From Nymphaea colorata (lineage: Eukaryota > Streptophyta > Magnoliopsida > Nymphaeales > Nymphaeaceae): a stretch of 64,000 nt of DNA. Positions 35,653 to 47,834 of the stretch are shown one piece after another (the stretch's first letter is position 1; each line of letters begins with the position of its first letter). The position numbers and the translations under genes were made by a program. Below the pieces are notes generated by a model that worked only from the letters and a program-made list of their open reading frames with translations, made no database searches and was not told the origin of the DNA. The stretch spans positions 32,895,706 through 32,959,705 of the forward strand of contig NC_045139.1 of NCBI RefSeq assembly GCF_008831285.2, in the 5' to 3' direction.

Positions 35653-38600
35653 ATGCTGCGGGTTGCAGGAAGAAGGCTGAGCTTGTTCTCGAGGGCATCG
35701 TCGCCCTCGACATCTGCCTTCCTCTCCAGGGGCTTCCAGGAAGCCGCCGACGATGCGTCCCCTTCCATCGACCGCCGTTCCTCCTTCCTTGGAGCTCCTA
35801 ACCCTAGTTGGATCCACCGGGCTTCTTCGATCAGAGGTAGGAAAGGTTTTGGGTTGCCCCTTTTCCTTAGTGTGGGGATTCGCGTTTGCTTCTCATCGTT
35901 CTCCTAGTCAGATTTGTGCTTTGTCTATTTTGGTTCTTCCTGCGGTTCTCCTTGGCCTTCTTGGCGTTGCGGGATGAGGGTTTATCTTTGTTTTATTTAT
36001 GAGGGTGTTGCTTTATAGATTAATTAATCGTTCACACGAAAATTTTGTGAAGATTGCTGCCAGTGATGAGTTGTGACGATTGGTTCTTTTTTGTGGGTTT
36101 GTGCCTGGATTATCTGGGAGATGGAATTTCTTTTCATTTATCTCCTTTTTTAGGGGGAGGGAGGTTGAATCGTCCTTTTTTTTCGACTTAAGTTCCAGTT
36201 TGTGATGATTCCCGCCTTTATGTGTTTCTACAATACGTAGATCCGTTATCATTGTGGTTTTTGCTCTTTTATGTGTTGGAATCAAGACGATGCACATGTT
36301 GTCTTGGAGCGAGCTCTCCTGTAATTATGTTGAGGGGTGATGGGCCAAATTGCTAGGATAGCTTGCAGTTGCGCTCATGCTTACATGGTATACGCTCGTG
36401 TGCAGTTTTTTCCTGTAAGAGCCATTGTGATGAAGGAGGTTGTTGGGAGATGGCGATATTGCCACTTTCATAAATAGGCCAATCACAACTGTGGAGGATG
36501 GGATTTTCCGTATGAAAAAAGGTTCCCCGGGTGCAGGTGTAGATGTCCTTGGGCAATAAAAAGGCTTTCCGTAGGATTTGCTGATGCTATTGTCATATTT
36601 CATAATTCCTTGCCCTAAGCGATTCTCTAGTCTCATGGGGTGGTGATGTGATTAACTCCGAAGTGTAGGAAGTACAACTGGGGTGTATGGTATGATTCAT
36701 AAAAGTCCATAATTCCATATACCTCTCTGTATCATTGATTTTACCCTACAAAAATTGTTACCTCAATTTTTTTTCAATGCCTTTTCACTTTTAATGGGAT
36801 GCCTTCTATTAAACATCATTGTGTTATGATCCTAGTTTTCTTAGAATGTTGTGAAAAAATGTGTATGGCGCAATGCAGCGACACTACAAGGAGAAAATAA
36901 ATCAACATGGCACGTGAGTTAATGTATGTTTGGTTGGGTTGTGCACTTTCATAATTCTAAATTTTGACCTTTTGGCATAGTGAACTTGATGAAACCTAGT
37001 TTATTTTATTGAGGTTGTGAATTTTTCTTTATAAGATACAATGGCTTACGCTGTTTTAAATTTTAATTCCTTAATGTTCTCTATTTTTGAAATGTATTGA
37101 TCACAAATCCTTCTTGTACGTGTCGTGGTATTCTTTGCCACATTGTTTTCTGGTTGTTTTCTGTTGTGAATGTGAGTTGCTAATTGCTGTGTAGTGCCTT
37201 TTGGTACATTTCAAGTTGTGTTATCTCTGCTGTTGGTCTAGTTCTTGTATGTATCTTTTACTTTTTTCAGCACTGCATAACTCTATAGAAGTTTAAATTC
37301 ACACATATTTATGCTTGAAAATACCATCTCATTTAAGTAGTTCCCTTTTTAATGTATTATGGTAATCAGACCATATTACATGATAAGCTTTTCTTTCTGC
37401 AATATCTTACCTAGAACGTGGCTGCTAGAAGTTTGCCTGTACTAAATTATCAACTGGTGACAGCTATGTGTAGGAAGTGCTAGTGGATGGACCATCAGCA
37501 AGGCCTCTTGGAGCCTAAGGATAAAACGTATAACCTGGCTGAAAAATGAACTGAGCACTAGATCTTCCAAACTCAACATGTCCTTTGGCAAGGACAACCA
37601 AGACAAGTAGTAGTAATTCTCCTAGGGAAAAGAGGAAGAGATGGAGGAAGAAGGGAAGGGAAAGGAGAGGCAGAGGTAATATGGAAGAAGCATTAGGAGG
37701 GCAGATGGAGAAAAAGAAAATAAAGTGCAGAAGGAGAATGGAAAGGGATGAAGAAAGGAGAGCAAGAGAAGACTTGATAAAAGAGGAAGAAGAAACGTGA
37801 TGGAGGGAAGAGAATGCATGAGAAAAGAAGTTTAGTTTATTGAAGTTACTTACTGCAGGTTTTTCAGTTTTGTTGGAACATTTGGAGAAAATAATGGGTT
37901 AGGAATTACGACTGCTGAATACCATATGGTCATCCATAGAACCCCCTGATATTATGACTAGGAGGGTTGGAGAATTTTCGTGATCATTCTTTTCAGCTCT
38001 AGATTAGAATAATTTGAATTTCCATTACTTGAACTTGTTTTTAAGATGATAAGCAAGGAGTTTAAGCAGACCTAGAAATTTGCCATCAAACTTTTTATAG
38101 GTACATCAATTGTGTTCCAAAATTGTGATAAATTAAAATTTGTTTAACCTGTAACTTTTGGTTGTAAATTCACCAAAACTTACAATTTTATTGGACTTTT
38201 CTATTGTAGGTCTTTAACACAACTCTTTTGTTTAGCCTTCTTTTGTTAGGTAGATCAGTGTACAATCTTATTTCCATCATAGGTGCCTGGACAGTAACAC
38301 CATTCTTCTTATACATTCTGTAGCAGCATTGAGTATACAACTGAAGAAGTTTACAAGTTTTAGGGATTTTTTGTGGAATGTCGTGCGGGTGTCTGTCATG
38401 GTGTGAACGTGGGTGTGGGTATGCACTGGTGCAGGATTTCCAAAAAGCTTGGGTGCAGGTACAACAAGTAATTTATCGATACACAGGTGCACTGGCCTCT
38501 CCGTGGAGTCCAAGTCACATATGTTAATTGCTAAACTATGCTTGAGATTATTTTTTTATCATAGGAATCATAAAGGCTGTGATACATTCAAACTTTATTG

Positions 38601-41591
38601 TAGTCGACAACAGAATTCTATTTTTTTCTAAACCTTTATTATTTGCCAACAAATTTGTATGACATATTGTCCATCTAAACAGGGAATAGTATCTGGAAGC
38701 ATTATGGGAATAAGAATCTGTAACCCAATAATTTGAAAATTGGGGATGAGAGTTATTAATCAAGAAACAAGTAGAGGAGATGTGAGTATCTGAGATCATT
38801 TAGGATGCAGTATGGACGTAAACCATGAGATTTCTCAGTAATGATGTTATGGATAGAATCACAGTTTGGTGAATTATGAACACAAATATAATTCAAGGTA
38901 ATTTCTTAGGAAGGTAGATCATTTTTGGAACTTAGTGGACGTATTAAAATTGTAAATCTTAAAGAAAAACCAGGGAAATGAAGAAAAATTTTGGTTTGGT
39001 AGTATTTCTAATGAAAACATAAAAGAATGGTTTGGAGTAATCCTCTGAAAATAAGAAGAAAAAAAAGATATCCATTGGAAATGTACATTGTATGTCCATT
39101 TGGTAGTCATTTTCTTTCAAGAATATAGATGGATGATGAGTATCCAAGTTTCTGACCTGATATTAGCATCATGTAAACAGGTCGCAGAAAGTTTTCCAAA
39201 TGCAAAAAAAAAAAAAAAAAAAAACTGCATAGCTTTTAAGACCTTCTCTTTTTTTGCTTGTAATGTCAAGGGATATTCTTTTGAATTTTTTACTAGCATG
39301 GCATTTGATAGTACATGTTAGTTTGTGATTATTGGAATTTAGGCTCTCACTTTACATATGTATGTCCTATGCTTGCTGGTTTTCTATCTTGTTGTCTCCT
39401 TTTCATCATCTTCTGATACTGCAGTTGTGATTCATGGGTGCACGTCCTTTCTGCTTTTGTTGTTTATATATTGCTTCTTTCTTCATCATCTTCTGATATC
39501 GGAGGTACTTTTTTCTGTATGATGTTCTTTTGGTGGTTCTACTTTTATTTGAATTCGAGTCTTCTCTATTTGTTATGTTCTTTATAAATCTTCTGGGTAC
39601 TTCAGTTGATTTGTGTTATTTTCTTTATATGTCTTCTGATACTTCAGGTGTGTGTCATTGGTGCATGCCCCTTGTACTTTTGGTGTTTATACGTTGTTTC
39701 TCTTTTTTTTTCATCTCTTTTTTTTTTCATCGTCTTTTGATGTTTGAGGTATGTCTCTTGTATCATGTTCTTTAGGTCGTTCTATTTTTAATTGAATCTC
39801 ATGTCTGCTTTGTTTTTTGTTATTTATAAAGATTCACCAATTAGTCTATTCTATTTGTTATTTTCTTTATAAGCCTATAATTCACTCATTCTGTTCCCTT
39901 GATGACTTGTCAAATTCGTGGGGCTGGAAAATAGTTGCTTTCACACTGTTCTTGTAGGGATGTACAGGTTTATTTGAAGTCTCATTTGCTTTTCTGTTGC
40001 ATCTGTGAGTGCCGTTGCAGAAGATAGTTTGATGCATTTGATAGAAGTAACCCATGTGATTGGGTTCAACGATCTTGTACGGGCACATTAGGTAGACCAT
40101 ATCATACAGGTACCACATTATGACCATATGATTTGCAGATAACCAGTATCTGCAAGTCCTGAGCCAACAAAGTTTGCATGACTCGAACTAAGTCCCATGC
40201 ATTTATGTAGTTGTAAGCGATAACCTGTTTAATATTAGAGAGAACAGGCTCATTCAGCATCCAGGATAGAACTTACCTAGGCAGGTTGTTCCAAGTCTAT
40301 AACATATCGGACATAAGTATTACTGTACGACACATATTTGATTGTTACTAGGGATACCTAGTTGCTGCGTTGTATTGTTTTTAGCCACAGTCACTATCAC
40401 ATGCCTACGTATAGAATCATCACAAGCTTATGTATGTCATTCCTGCCACAAGCTTGTGTATTAGCTGTCTCTTGTATGACCTCTCCTTTATGTCTTGTTT
40501 TATGTCACATATTTATGTAAATAATATTCTCAACTTTGAGTAACTGAACTGTTACTCCATATAATTTTTTAAGAATGTAACCCTATAAAATAAATCTGCA
40601 GATTTGATCATTAGTTTTACATAGTCAGATGCAACCTTTAAGCAGATATAGCAGCATTGATCATGATTTGGCTCAATCACTACTAATAACTGTGTGTGTG
40701 TCAGCAACTAGCTTGCCTACTCTCTCGAGTCGAGATATATTGCTCGTATAGGGCTGAATTGATCGTGAGTGTTGATTGCCAGGTGGATGGTAAATTATAC
40801 TTTGTCTTAAGGAGTACTGACCCATTTGTTTCTTGAAGAAGTGCGCCCCCCCCCCCTCTTCTTTTTCTGGTGTAATTGTAAATGAGACACTTCTCCATGC
40901 TGCTTAATTACAAGTGTGACATAAACCAAAATTGTTTTTTCAATTTGCAGGGTTTGCTTCTGAGTCGCTTGTTCCAAGACAAGGCCTAGAACTTTCTGAT
41001 CTTCCTGCTACGGTGGCAGCTGTGAAGAACCCAACCTCCAAGATTGTGTATGATGAATATAATCATGAGAGGTTTCCACCTGGAGATCCCAGCAAGAGAG
41101 CCTTTGCCTATTTCGTGTTGAGTGGTGGAAGGTTTGTCTATGCCTCGTTGATCCGACTCTTGGTTCTCAAGTTTGTCTTGAGCATGTCTGCTAGCAAAGA
41201 TGTCCTTGCTTTGGCTTCATTGGAGGTCGACTTATCCAACATTGAACCTGGGACCACTGTCACTGTAAAGTGGCGAGGAAAGCCTGTTTTCATTAGGCGT
41301 AGGACAGACGATGATGTCAAGCTTGCAAACAGTGTTGATATTGGCTCCCTGCGTCATCCAGAAGAGGATTCTGCAAGAGTCAAGAACCCAGAATGGCTTG
41401 TTGTAATTGGAGTCTGTACCCATCTTGGATGCATCCCGCTACCAAATGCAGGGGATTTTGGAGGTTGGTTCTGTCCATGCCATGGATCCCACTATGACAT
41501 TTCTGGCAGGATACGCAAGGGCCCTGCACCATACAACCTCGAGGTCCCAACCTACACTTTCTTGGATGAGAATAAGCTAATGATTGGTTGA
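35653..41591 (+). CDS. Mitochondrial Rieske iron-sulfur protein of complex III
   Basis: Cytochrome bc1 subunit that passes electrons from ubiquinol to cytochrome c1 via a 2Fe-2S cluster on the intermembrane side of the inner membrane. Two exons, 35653-35836 and 40951-41591, join in phase 1 (AGAG|GG gives G62) to 274 aa, normal for plants. Exon 1 encodes an Arg/Ser-rich presequence starting [17 protein letters not shown]. Exon 2 holds the mature protein: [10 protein letters not shown]-like core ([15 protein letters not shown]), hinge and membrane helix ([20 protein letters not shown]), [20 protein letters not shown], and the cluster domain with CTHLGC (C217, H219, C222) and CPCHGSH (C236, C238, H239). 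All four ligands and the disulfide pair are intact. The frame stays open from the 40951 acceptor (tttgcag) to TGA. The single intron is 5.1 kb. Confidence 0.96.
37604..37815. repeat. Purine-rich low-complexity tract
   Basis: The + strand is almost all A and G (gaagaagggaagggaaagga and similar) over about 200 bp, giving charged-residue or S/P/F-rich frames on the two strands. No repeat unit is fixed and it is not coding. Confidence 0.7.
39400..39860. repeat. Diverged ~230-bp tandem duplication in Rieske intron
   Basis: The block with cttctgatactgcag, attcatgggtgcacgtcc and tttatatattgcttct (from about 39408) returns as cttctgatacttcagg, cattggtgcatgcccc and tttatacgttgtttct (from about 39630). 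The following ttcatcatcttctgat...atgatgttctttt...ttgaatt (39484) returns at about 39724. Same order, moderately diverged. Confidence 0.55.
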
Positions 41592-42848
41592 GTTCTTGTA
41601 GAAAGGAAGAGCTTTTGGTATGGTTCTCAAACAATCGTGTCACTGGTGAGACTTGAATAGACTTGTCATATGGGTATTTGGTTCTTTATTTTATTCGAGT
41701 TGTAGCCAGTATTTTGTCTGGCAGTATACTTTGTTCTGAATAATCAATATTGACCTTGAGAGAGATTCTCTAGAAAACGCTCCCTGGAAGAACGGAGCTC
41801 CAATGCATCTGTAGTCGAATCAAGTTGTGCTTGACTGGGATGACATGGTTTTTTTCTTGATTTAGCTTTCATGTAATGTTGAGATGTTAGCACATCTAAA
41901 GACCCCCTAAATTTTGTTAGTTGTTCCACTCCTTCTGTTGATACGATAATAAGTTCCTGATTTAGTTGGGGGAAATAAAAGCTTTGTCTGCTTTTTTATT
42001 TGCTTTGAAGTGCTTGAAGATTTGGAGAAGTGTTTATTGTGCGTGACCTGCAATTTGCAAAAACCTGGCTTCCAAAATCCCGTTGCGTCTCATGTGGCTT
42101 TGCCTTTACCGTTGTTGCTTAAGCCCTTGTTTGCCACCGGAAGGAAGCGTTGTTGTCAATTGTCATGCGTATTATTTGACCGTCCATGGTTCGTATTTGT
42201 TTGCTCTACGAGTCGAGCTTGATATATTGAAGTTCGATTGTTTCCTGGATGAGCCAGACAGAGCTGGAGCTCATAAAGAAATTGAACTCAACTTAGCTTG
42301 GAGGGTCTAAGGCTAAAACCAGCAAAGTGGGCTCTCTCGTCAGGTCCAGAGCATTCTTATTTCATGAATTTGGACTTGCTCTCTCCCTGTCTCTCTCTGG
42401 ACTCTTCCCTTATGCTGCTAACTACGGAAAAGACGCCCTGTAAGACATTGAATGTTAGCAGATGATTGTCTTTTTTAAATTAAATGTTTTTACATATTTT
42501 CGGAGTTTCTTATTGTAATAAATTTGAATACTTTTCATTTATTTTTTAAATAATACAACCAAATCGATCCATCAACTTCTCCACCATTAGACACCGAATA
42601 CTCATAAAAAATAATTTAAATTACTGCCACTACAGACCACATATGGTCTTTTCTTAAGATGTCACTGAATTTTCCTTGTGTAGAAAACAATACAATCAGA
42701 AAGGAACACTATATTTCTTAACATTCCTGGCGGCAATCACAGTTTTCTAGATTACTGTGTGGAGACGCATTTGGGTGTTACAGCCAGCTGCGGCCAAGAT
42801 CTTCCGTGGTCTGGGTGGATCATTTTGAGGTGTTAAAAGGTTATCTAT

Positions 42849-42852
<4 letters not shown>

Positions 42853-42914
<62 letters not shown>
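42853..42914. repeat. (AT)n microsatellite
   Basis: About 31 uninterrupted AT units. Confidence 0.95.
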
Positions 42915-42919
<5 letters not shown>

Positions 42920-43464
42920 TTTCTGAATGAGTGCCCTTTTCCTAGTAACTACATCCTTAGTTTGAGCCTTGGAGATCTATTTGACAAAAGTTAAAACTGA
43001 CAGATTACTTTTCCAAAAAATATTGTATGCATGTATATGTACAAAACATTATGCTATCCAATATGTGCCTCTAGTATAAAATTTGGTATTTAAAAAATGT
43101 CATATATATGCAAGGCGCTTGATGATGGGTGTTCGGTGGCTAACACGGACCTCATGTTGCCATAGGAGTCTTTCTCTTTTTTCTGAAAAAGTAATCTACT
43201 TTTGTTTCTGTGAGAGGGACTACAGCCCCATTTACTTTACGCTTGACGTGATTCAAATACATATCCATGTAGACCGCCATGAAGGAGAAGATAATGGATG
43301 TATATCATCTCCTTTTATGAGTTGTTAATTGGAGTTTATCTCTTGCACGACGTCTTTGGTCCATTTTGAGTCGAGAAAGAAGCAAAAGAAAAAAAAATCT
43401 GTTAATTTATGTTAATGCAGATAAAGGTCTGTGTAATCTCATAATCACACTCCCCAAAAGAATA

Positions 43465-43560
43465 ATTACTCAAGTGAGCTGGTGTTCTAATGGTTAGCGA
43501 GGTATCATGTGAACCATAAATAACATTAGGATGTGCCGTTCCAACCACTTACAAAATGGG
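43465..43560 (+). mobile_element. Possible tRNA-derived SINE head
   Basis: gtgttctaatggttagcgag resembles the A box and D arm of a tRNA. About 50 bp later gtgccgttccaacc resembles a B box. No folded acceptor stem or anticodon arm could be drawn, so it is not a functional tRNA. The 3' end of the element is undefined. Confidence 0.25.
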
Positions 43561-44187
43561 GAGACTTCCATGGTTATTTTCCCGCAAATCTTTGGAGAGA
43601 ACACCTATTGAGAGAATTCTGAGGCGATATGCGCTTGTTAGCAAGGAAGTCAGTTCAGACTTTCATGGGCATCACGGTTGGAAACCTGATTCCAGACAAC
43701 TAAGTACAAAGAAAGTCGAGTTGACAACAGGTCGGATACAATAACAAATAATTCTGAAATCAGGTCTAACTAAACTTGCAAAACTGGGTTGCCACAGTTG
43801 GTGCACCTCCTTGAGCCATGGAATCTCAAAGAACTCAGGGAAGTAGATATGACGTTTCACTAGGGATCCCAAAGCATTAATTGAAGTAGGTTTACAAGGT
43901 GGAAAAAGATGCAAATACAAAAATTATGCATGTGAATCCTTGTTGCTTTCACATTTCACATCTGAAATCAATAATAATCTTCAAACACTAGCTGGACACA
44001 AAAGCCTAGCCTCCAAGGCGTCAAGTTAGGATTTCTGAAAGGTCTTTGGTTCAAGAAACAATAGAATGATGAGCAGAAACTACTGCGTGAGTCAAATTCT
44101 TGGTCCTAATATACATAATGTACACAAATATAGACATGAAACTGAAATGCCTTTTAAATACCGATATAATAGCAGTTTCACGAAGAA

Positions 44188-47100
44188 TCAATTATGCAGC
44201 CGGATAACTTGAGATATCCGCTCAAAGAAAAGAGGGCACATCCGTGTAGAGAAGATAAGATCTTCCCTCATCCACTCTGGAGCTATCCTCTCAATTGTTC
44301 CCAATGAGGAAACTTGATAGAGAACCTCATCATCTGCAGTCACTTCCCTTTCTTTCTTAATCCAAGATAAGCTGAAAGAGTATCCTGAAATAAATCAGAC
44401 AGAACCATGTACTATTAGTATAGGATATTGGCATCTCCAGAAAAGCCTATCCATGACAATGAACGGCCTTCTTCATTGTTAAGTTCCCTTGCCAAACATG
44501 GACAGTTGTCTGTTTACCCGACACAGAATTCACAGATATACTGTCCTTTGCTGTAGGATGCCCACAAGTCAGTTGAAGCAGGCTTTGTTCCAAACAGCAT
44601 ATTGGCAGGTAGTCTTTCCGTATACTAGTGGGTAGACGTAACACTAACCAAATCAAGAACATACTATATATACCACTTAATTGGTGGCACACTGAAAGCT
44701 GCAATCCATCGTTCTCTTTGACAGAGGAAAAGCTCATGCGAACCAAACATTCCAAGAGAGTTTGGAATAAGCAATCCATGTCATGAGGATCTGCTGCTAC
44801 AGAGCCTAACAGTTACACAAAGCATTCAGACTGTGAAATACATCATTGTTATACAAAAGAGTGCAAGAAAGAAGAGTATTGAACTTTTTTGGCCCTCGCA
44901 TACCTTTAGTGAGTCCACATTTATCAACCTGAAAATAACAGTTTCCAGAGTTAAAACAGAAAATAACCACAGAAAGATGAATAAAATAGCTAACTGTTCT
45001 CATATACATCGACCAGAAATAGACCTACCTTGTCAAAAGATTTACCATCATCTTTAAATGAAGTACTTTCTGGCAGAATATGGCTTGGTTCTTTTGTTGA
45101 AGAATCCTCCAATCTGGCATTGGCAGCAAAAAATACATCAGACATAAAGTTTCATCAGAAAGAACTTTTGCCTGATATGCCATTAGAGAAGCAACAGAAT
45201 GTCTGCATCACACAAGCCAATAGAGTTTCATCGGAAAGAACCTTTGACTGATATCAAGACCATTGAATGGAGACATCGAAGGGATGACATTTCCACTGTA
45301 ATTGCTTTCACAATAACGCAATTTTAACAGAGAGTTTAACTTATCAACCTCTTTAGCAAGCTCATTTCCTGAAAAGTTGAACAATATCGCAAAGTTAACA
45401 GAAAGCAGCCAAAAACCAAGAAACCAGCCCAACTTTTTTGACAACTGTGAAATGTGCAAATTTAAGATGTGGATGAGTGAAATTTGAAGCACTTTTAATT
45501 TAAGGTAAACGAAAGCACAAGGAGTAAATAAAACCAGCGAAAAAACTGCAGCTAAAAGTCATAATGGCTGCAGTTATCATTATATGTAATGTGTTCCAGT
45601 GAAATTTTCCTTTTTCTCTTATAGTGCTCTGTGTTAAGACAGGGAAGGAACAATATAAAACAGAAACAACTTCCTCACTCTTTTCATTTTGCTCCAACAA
45701 GAGATTCTGGTATTCAGATACCTTGTTAGCTAAATCCACCAATTCTGAACTGAAAAAACAAACATAAAGCCAATAAGAACCAGCCCATTTGACATCCAAA
45801 AATTTGAATAATTGACAACATTCATACCCCTTTTCCTCTGCTTGAGCCTTCAATTCATTTATTTTGGTTTGTAGGGTTTCATTTTCATATTTCAAGTGTC
45901 CTATCATTTCTTCTGCAGCTGGTTAATCACCATGGCGAAAAATCAATTTTGTATACCTATTCACCAAATGTATAACAAGCACACTTGCATGTCCAATTTG
46001 AATGCACTTGATACGTGTATGTGTGTGCTTGTGTGTGAGTGTGTATATATATCTGCTTTTTTTTTCTAATTTACTAACAAGCATGCAACATATGGTGAAT
46101 CAAACTTTGAAGAAACCCTAGGTTCTTTGTCCCAGTTCCTATGTATGGGTCACTTCATAAATTCAAAATGGCATGTCAGCATGCAACCAACGTCCTAGTT
46201 TTCCCAGTGGTTCTTGCGCCCATGTAATGCAAACAATCTTACTTATATGTGGCAGTTTCATGGCTAATGAAGAACAAGCAAAGGAATGAGAAGAACTGCA
46301 CTGCATCACCAAAACACAATGACAGCAATGATAAGCATAACCATTCCAATACTACAAAAAATAATCCTCAACTCTGATGATGCATATGATACACCACCAC
46401 CACCATCTATTCCAACAATTTGCACAATTGGTGAAAGCTCTGGTACTAATGAGAATGAGAAACCCAATCAAGTTGTTAGGTAGCTGCCAAAGAATTTATA
46501 TTCTTTTCAAATTGTTCCAATGACTTTATTCTTAGGTTATCTTAGAAAACTCCAAAGTGCAGCTTTTATGAGTTTATGATCAATGTTCAATTGTCTATAA
46601 CATATATAATTTTGAAGGAGATCAAATGTAAAGCTTTTAGTTTCATTTTTTTTCAAAGTGATGTTATTATATTTTGTGAATTTTATAATTTTTTCTGTAC
46701 ACTATTTTTCATTTCTATTCGGTGACATATTCTAACATCATACAATATGATACAACCTGTATGATAAAGTTATATCAAGAACTTTTCTGATATGGGTTTT
46801 TGTGTGGCTTTTATGTTAGCAATTTTTGTCTTTGATGGCTCTGCACACTCAACTTTCTTAATCTGTTGATAAAAAATACCAACATGGCATGAGAATGAAG
46901 CCTATATTGGTCAACTATGATCCACAAGCTAGGGTAATTGCTACTACGAGCTTCAAATATTTAAGTTGATGCACATGTTGGAGACACCCCCAACTCATCT
47001 TTACATTCTTTGCTAAATATAGACGTTTTGAGATCCTTTTAGAATCATGAAAAGCACCATCATCAATGGTTACGATTCTGTGATGCTCAAGATGGTGGGT

Positions 47101-47834
47101 TTTTTAGTGCTCCTTAATAATGCATGAGCTTAGGATGGCCGTAGATTTAGAAGCACAGAAGAAGAGGAGGTTGAAGACAACGAGTGAGAAAGCAAGGAGT
47201 TAATTCCTAGCTCATGCCAAACTAAGGAAAATGTAGTTATAATGAAAAATTTTAAGGAAAACATATGAATAATGAAAAATTTAACATTTGAAATGCAATG
47301 GCAAAAGGAAACTTAAAAACTAAAACGCAATAATATCATTCTGATATTTTAGTTTGTCAATTAATTTTCCAACAGAATAGTATGTTGGAAATGACAAATT
47401 AAAAATAAGAGGAGCCAAACATGCACACAATAAATCAAGAAAGGAACTGTGAAGCAATTAGAAAGGAGGATAGCAGACAATTAGCTCATCCAAGAACATA
47501 AAACACATTGATTTCAAGAGGGGAAAAGCGAGATCCGAAAAATATCCAAGGATGGAAAACAACGGAAAACAAGAAAAAAAACTCGTTACCAGATACATAG
47601 TTCAGGAATTTTGTGTTCTGCTCTTCATTGAAATGCTTCAAATTTGAAAACTTCCTTGTCTAAACAACAGAAAAGGAACAGCTATGACGTTCAAGATTTT
47701 ACTTCAATTAACAACTTTCACATTGTAAACTGCTTATTCCAAGAGAAAAAAAAAATAATAGATCTTAGCAATGTGGAAAAAAGCACCTTCAGTCGTTGAT
47801 ACTTGTCATACAACTTAGAGTAAAGCTCCTCCAT
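44188..47834 (-). CDS. Plant coiled-coil protein with conserved C-terminal domain, unknown function
   Basis: Nine exons on the - strand join in frame to 288 aa: 47834-47787, 47659-47590, 45918-45828, 45749-45679, 45368-45212, 45113-45029, 44928-44904, 44796-44674 and 44384-44188. The N-terminus is MEELYSKLYDKYQRLK, followed by NEEQNTKFLNYVSAAEEMIG and the heptad-like helix LKYENETLQTKINELKAQAE, then EYQNLLLEQNEKRNELAKEV (a parallel coiled coil). The C-terminal part reads CLFQTLLECLVRMSF, CHQLSGYSFSLSWIKKE, VSSLGTIERIAPEWMRED and CPLFFERISQVIRLHN. The layout matches a plant family I remember (possibly DUF7806), mostly annotated as uncharacterised. The exon 45368-45212 donor (ttgt|gtgatg) and the 45113 acceptor are the least certain; phases fit at every join. 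Confidence 0.72.

Larger units (their letters stand above)
35837..40950. other. 5.1-kb Rieske intron
   Basis: No genes seen. Contains a purine-rich tract (37604-37815), a poly(A) run (39204-39223), a duplicated block of about 230 bp (39400-39860) and a poly(C) run near 40845-40856. Confidence 0.65.
41592..44187. other. Spacer between convergent genes
   Basis: Lies between the Rieske stop and the stop of the - strand gene, so it holds both 3' UTRs. Contains a (TA)n tract (42853-42914) and a tRNA-like SINE candidate (43470-43560). The 60-80-codon frames at 42010-42310 and 43083-43328 have no recognisable domain. Confidence 0.5.

Noticed and set aside
43465-43560. Functional tRNA gene
   Set aside because: Box-like motifs only; no acceptor stem, anticodon arm or T-arm pairing can be drawn.
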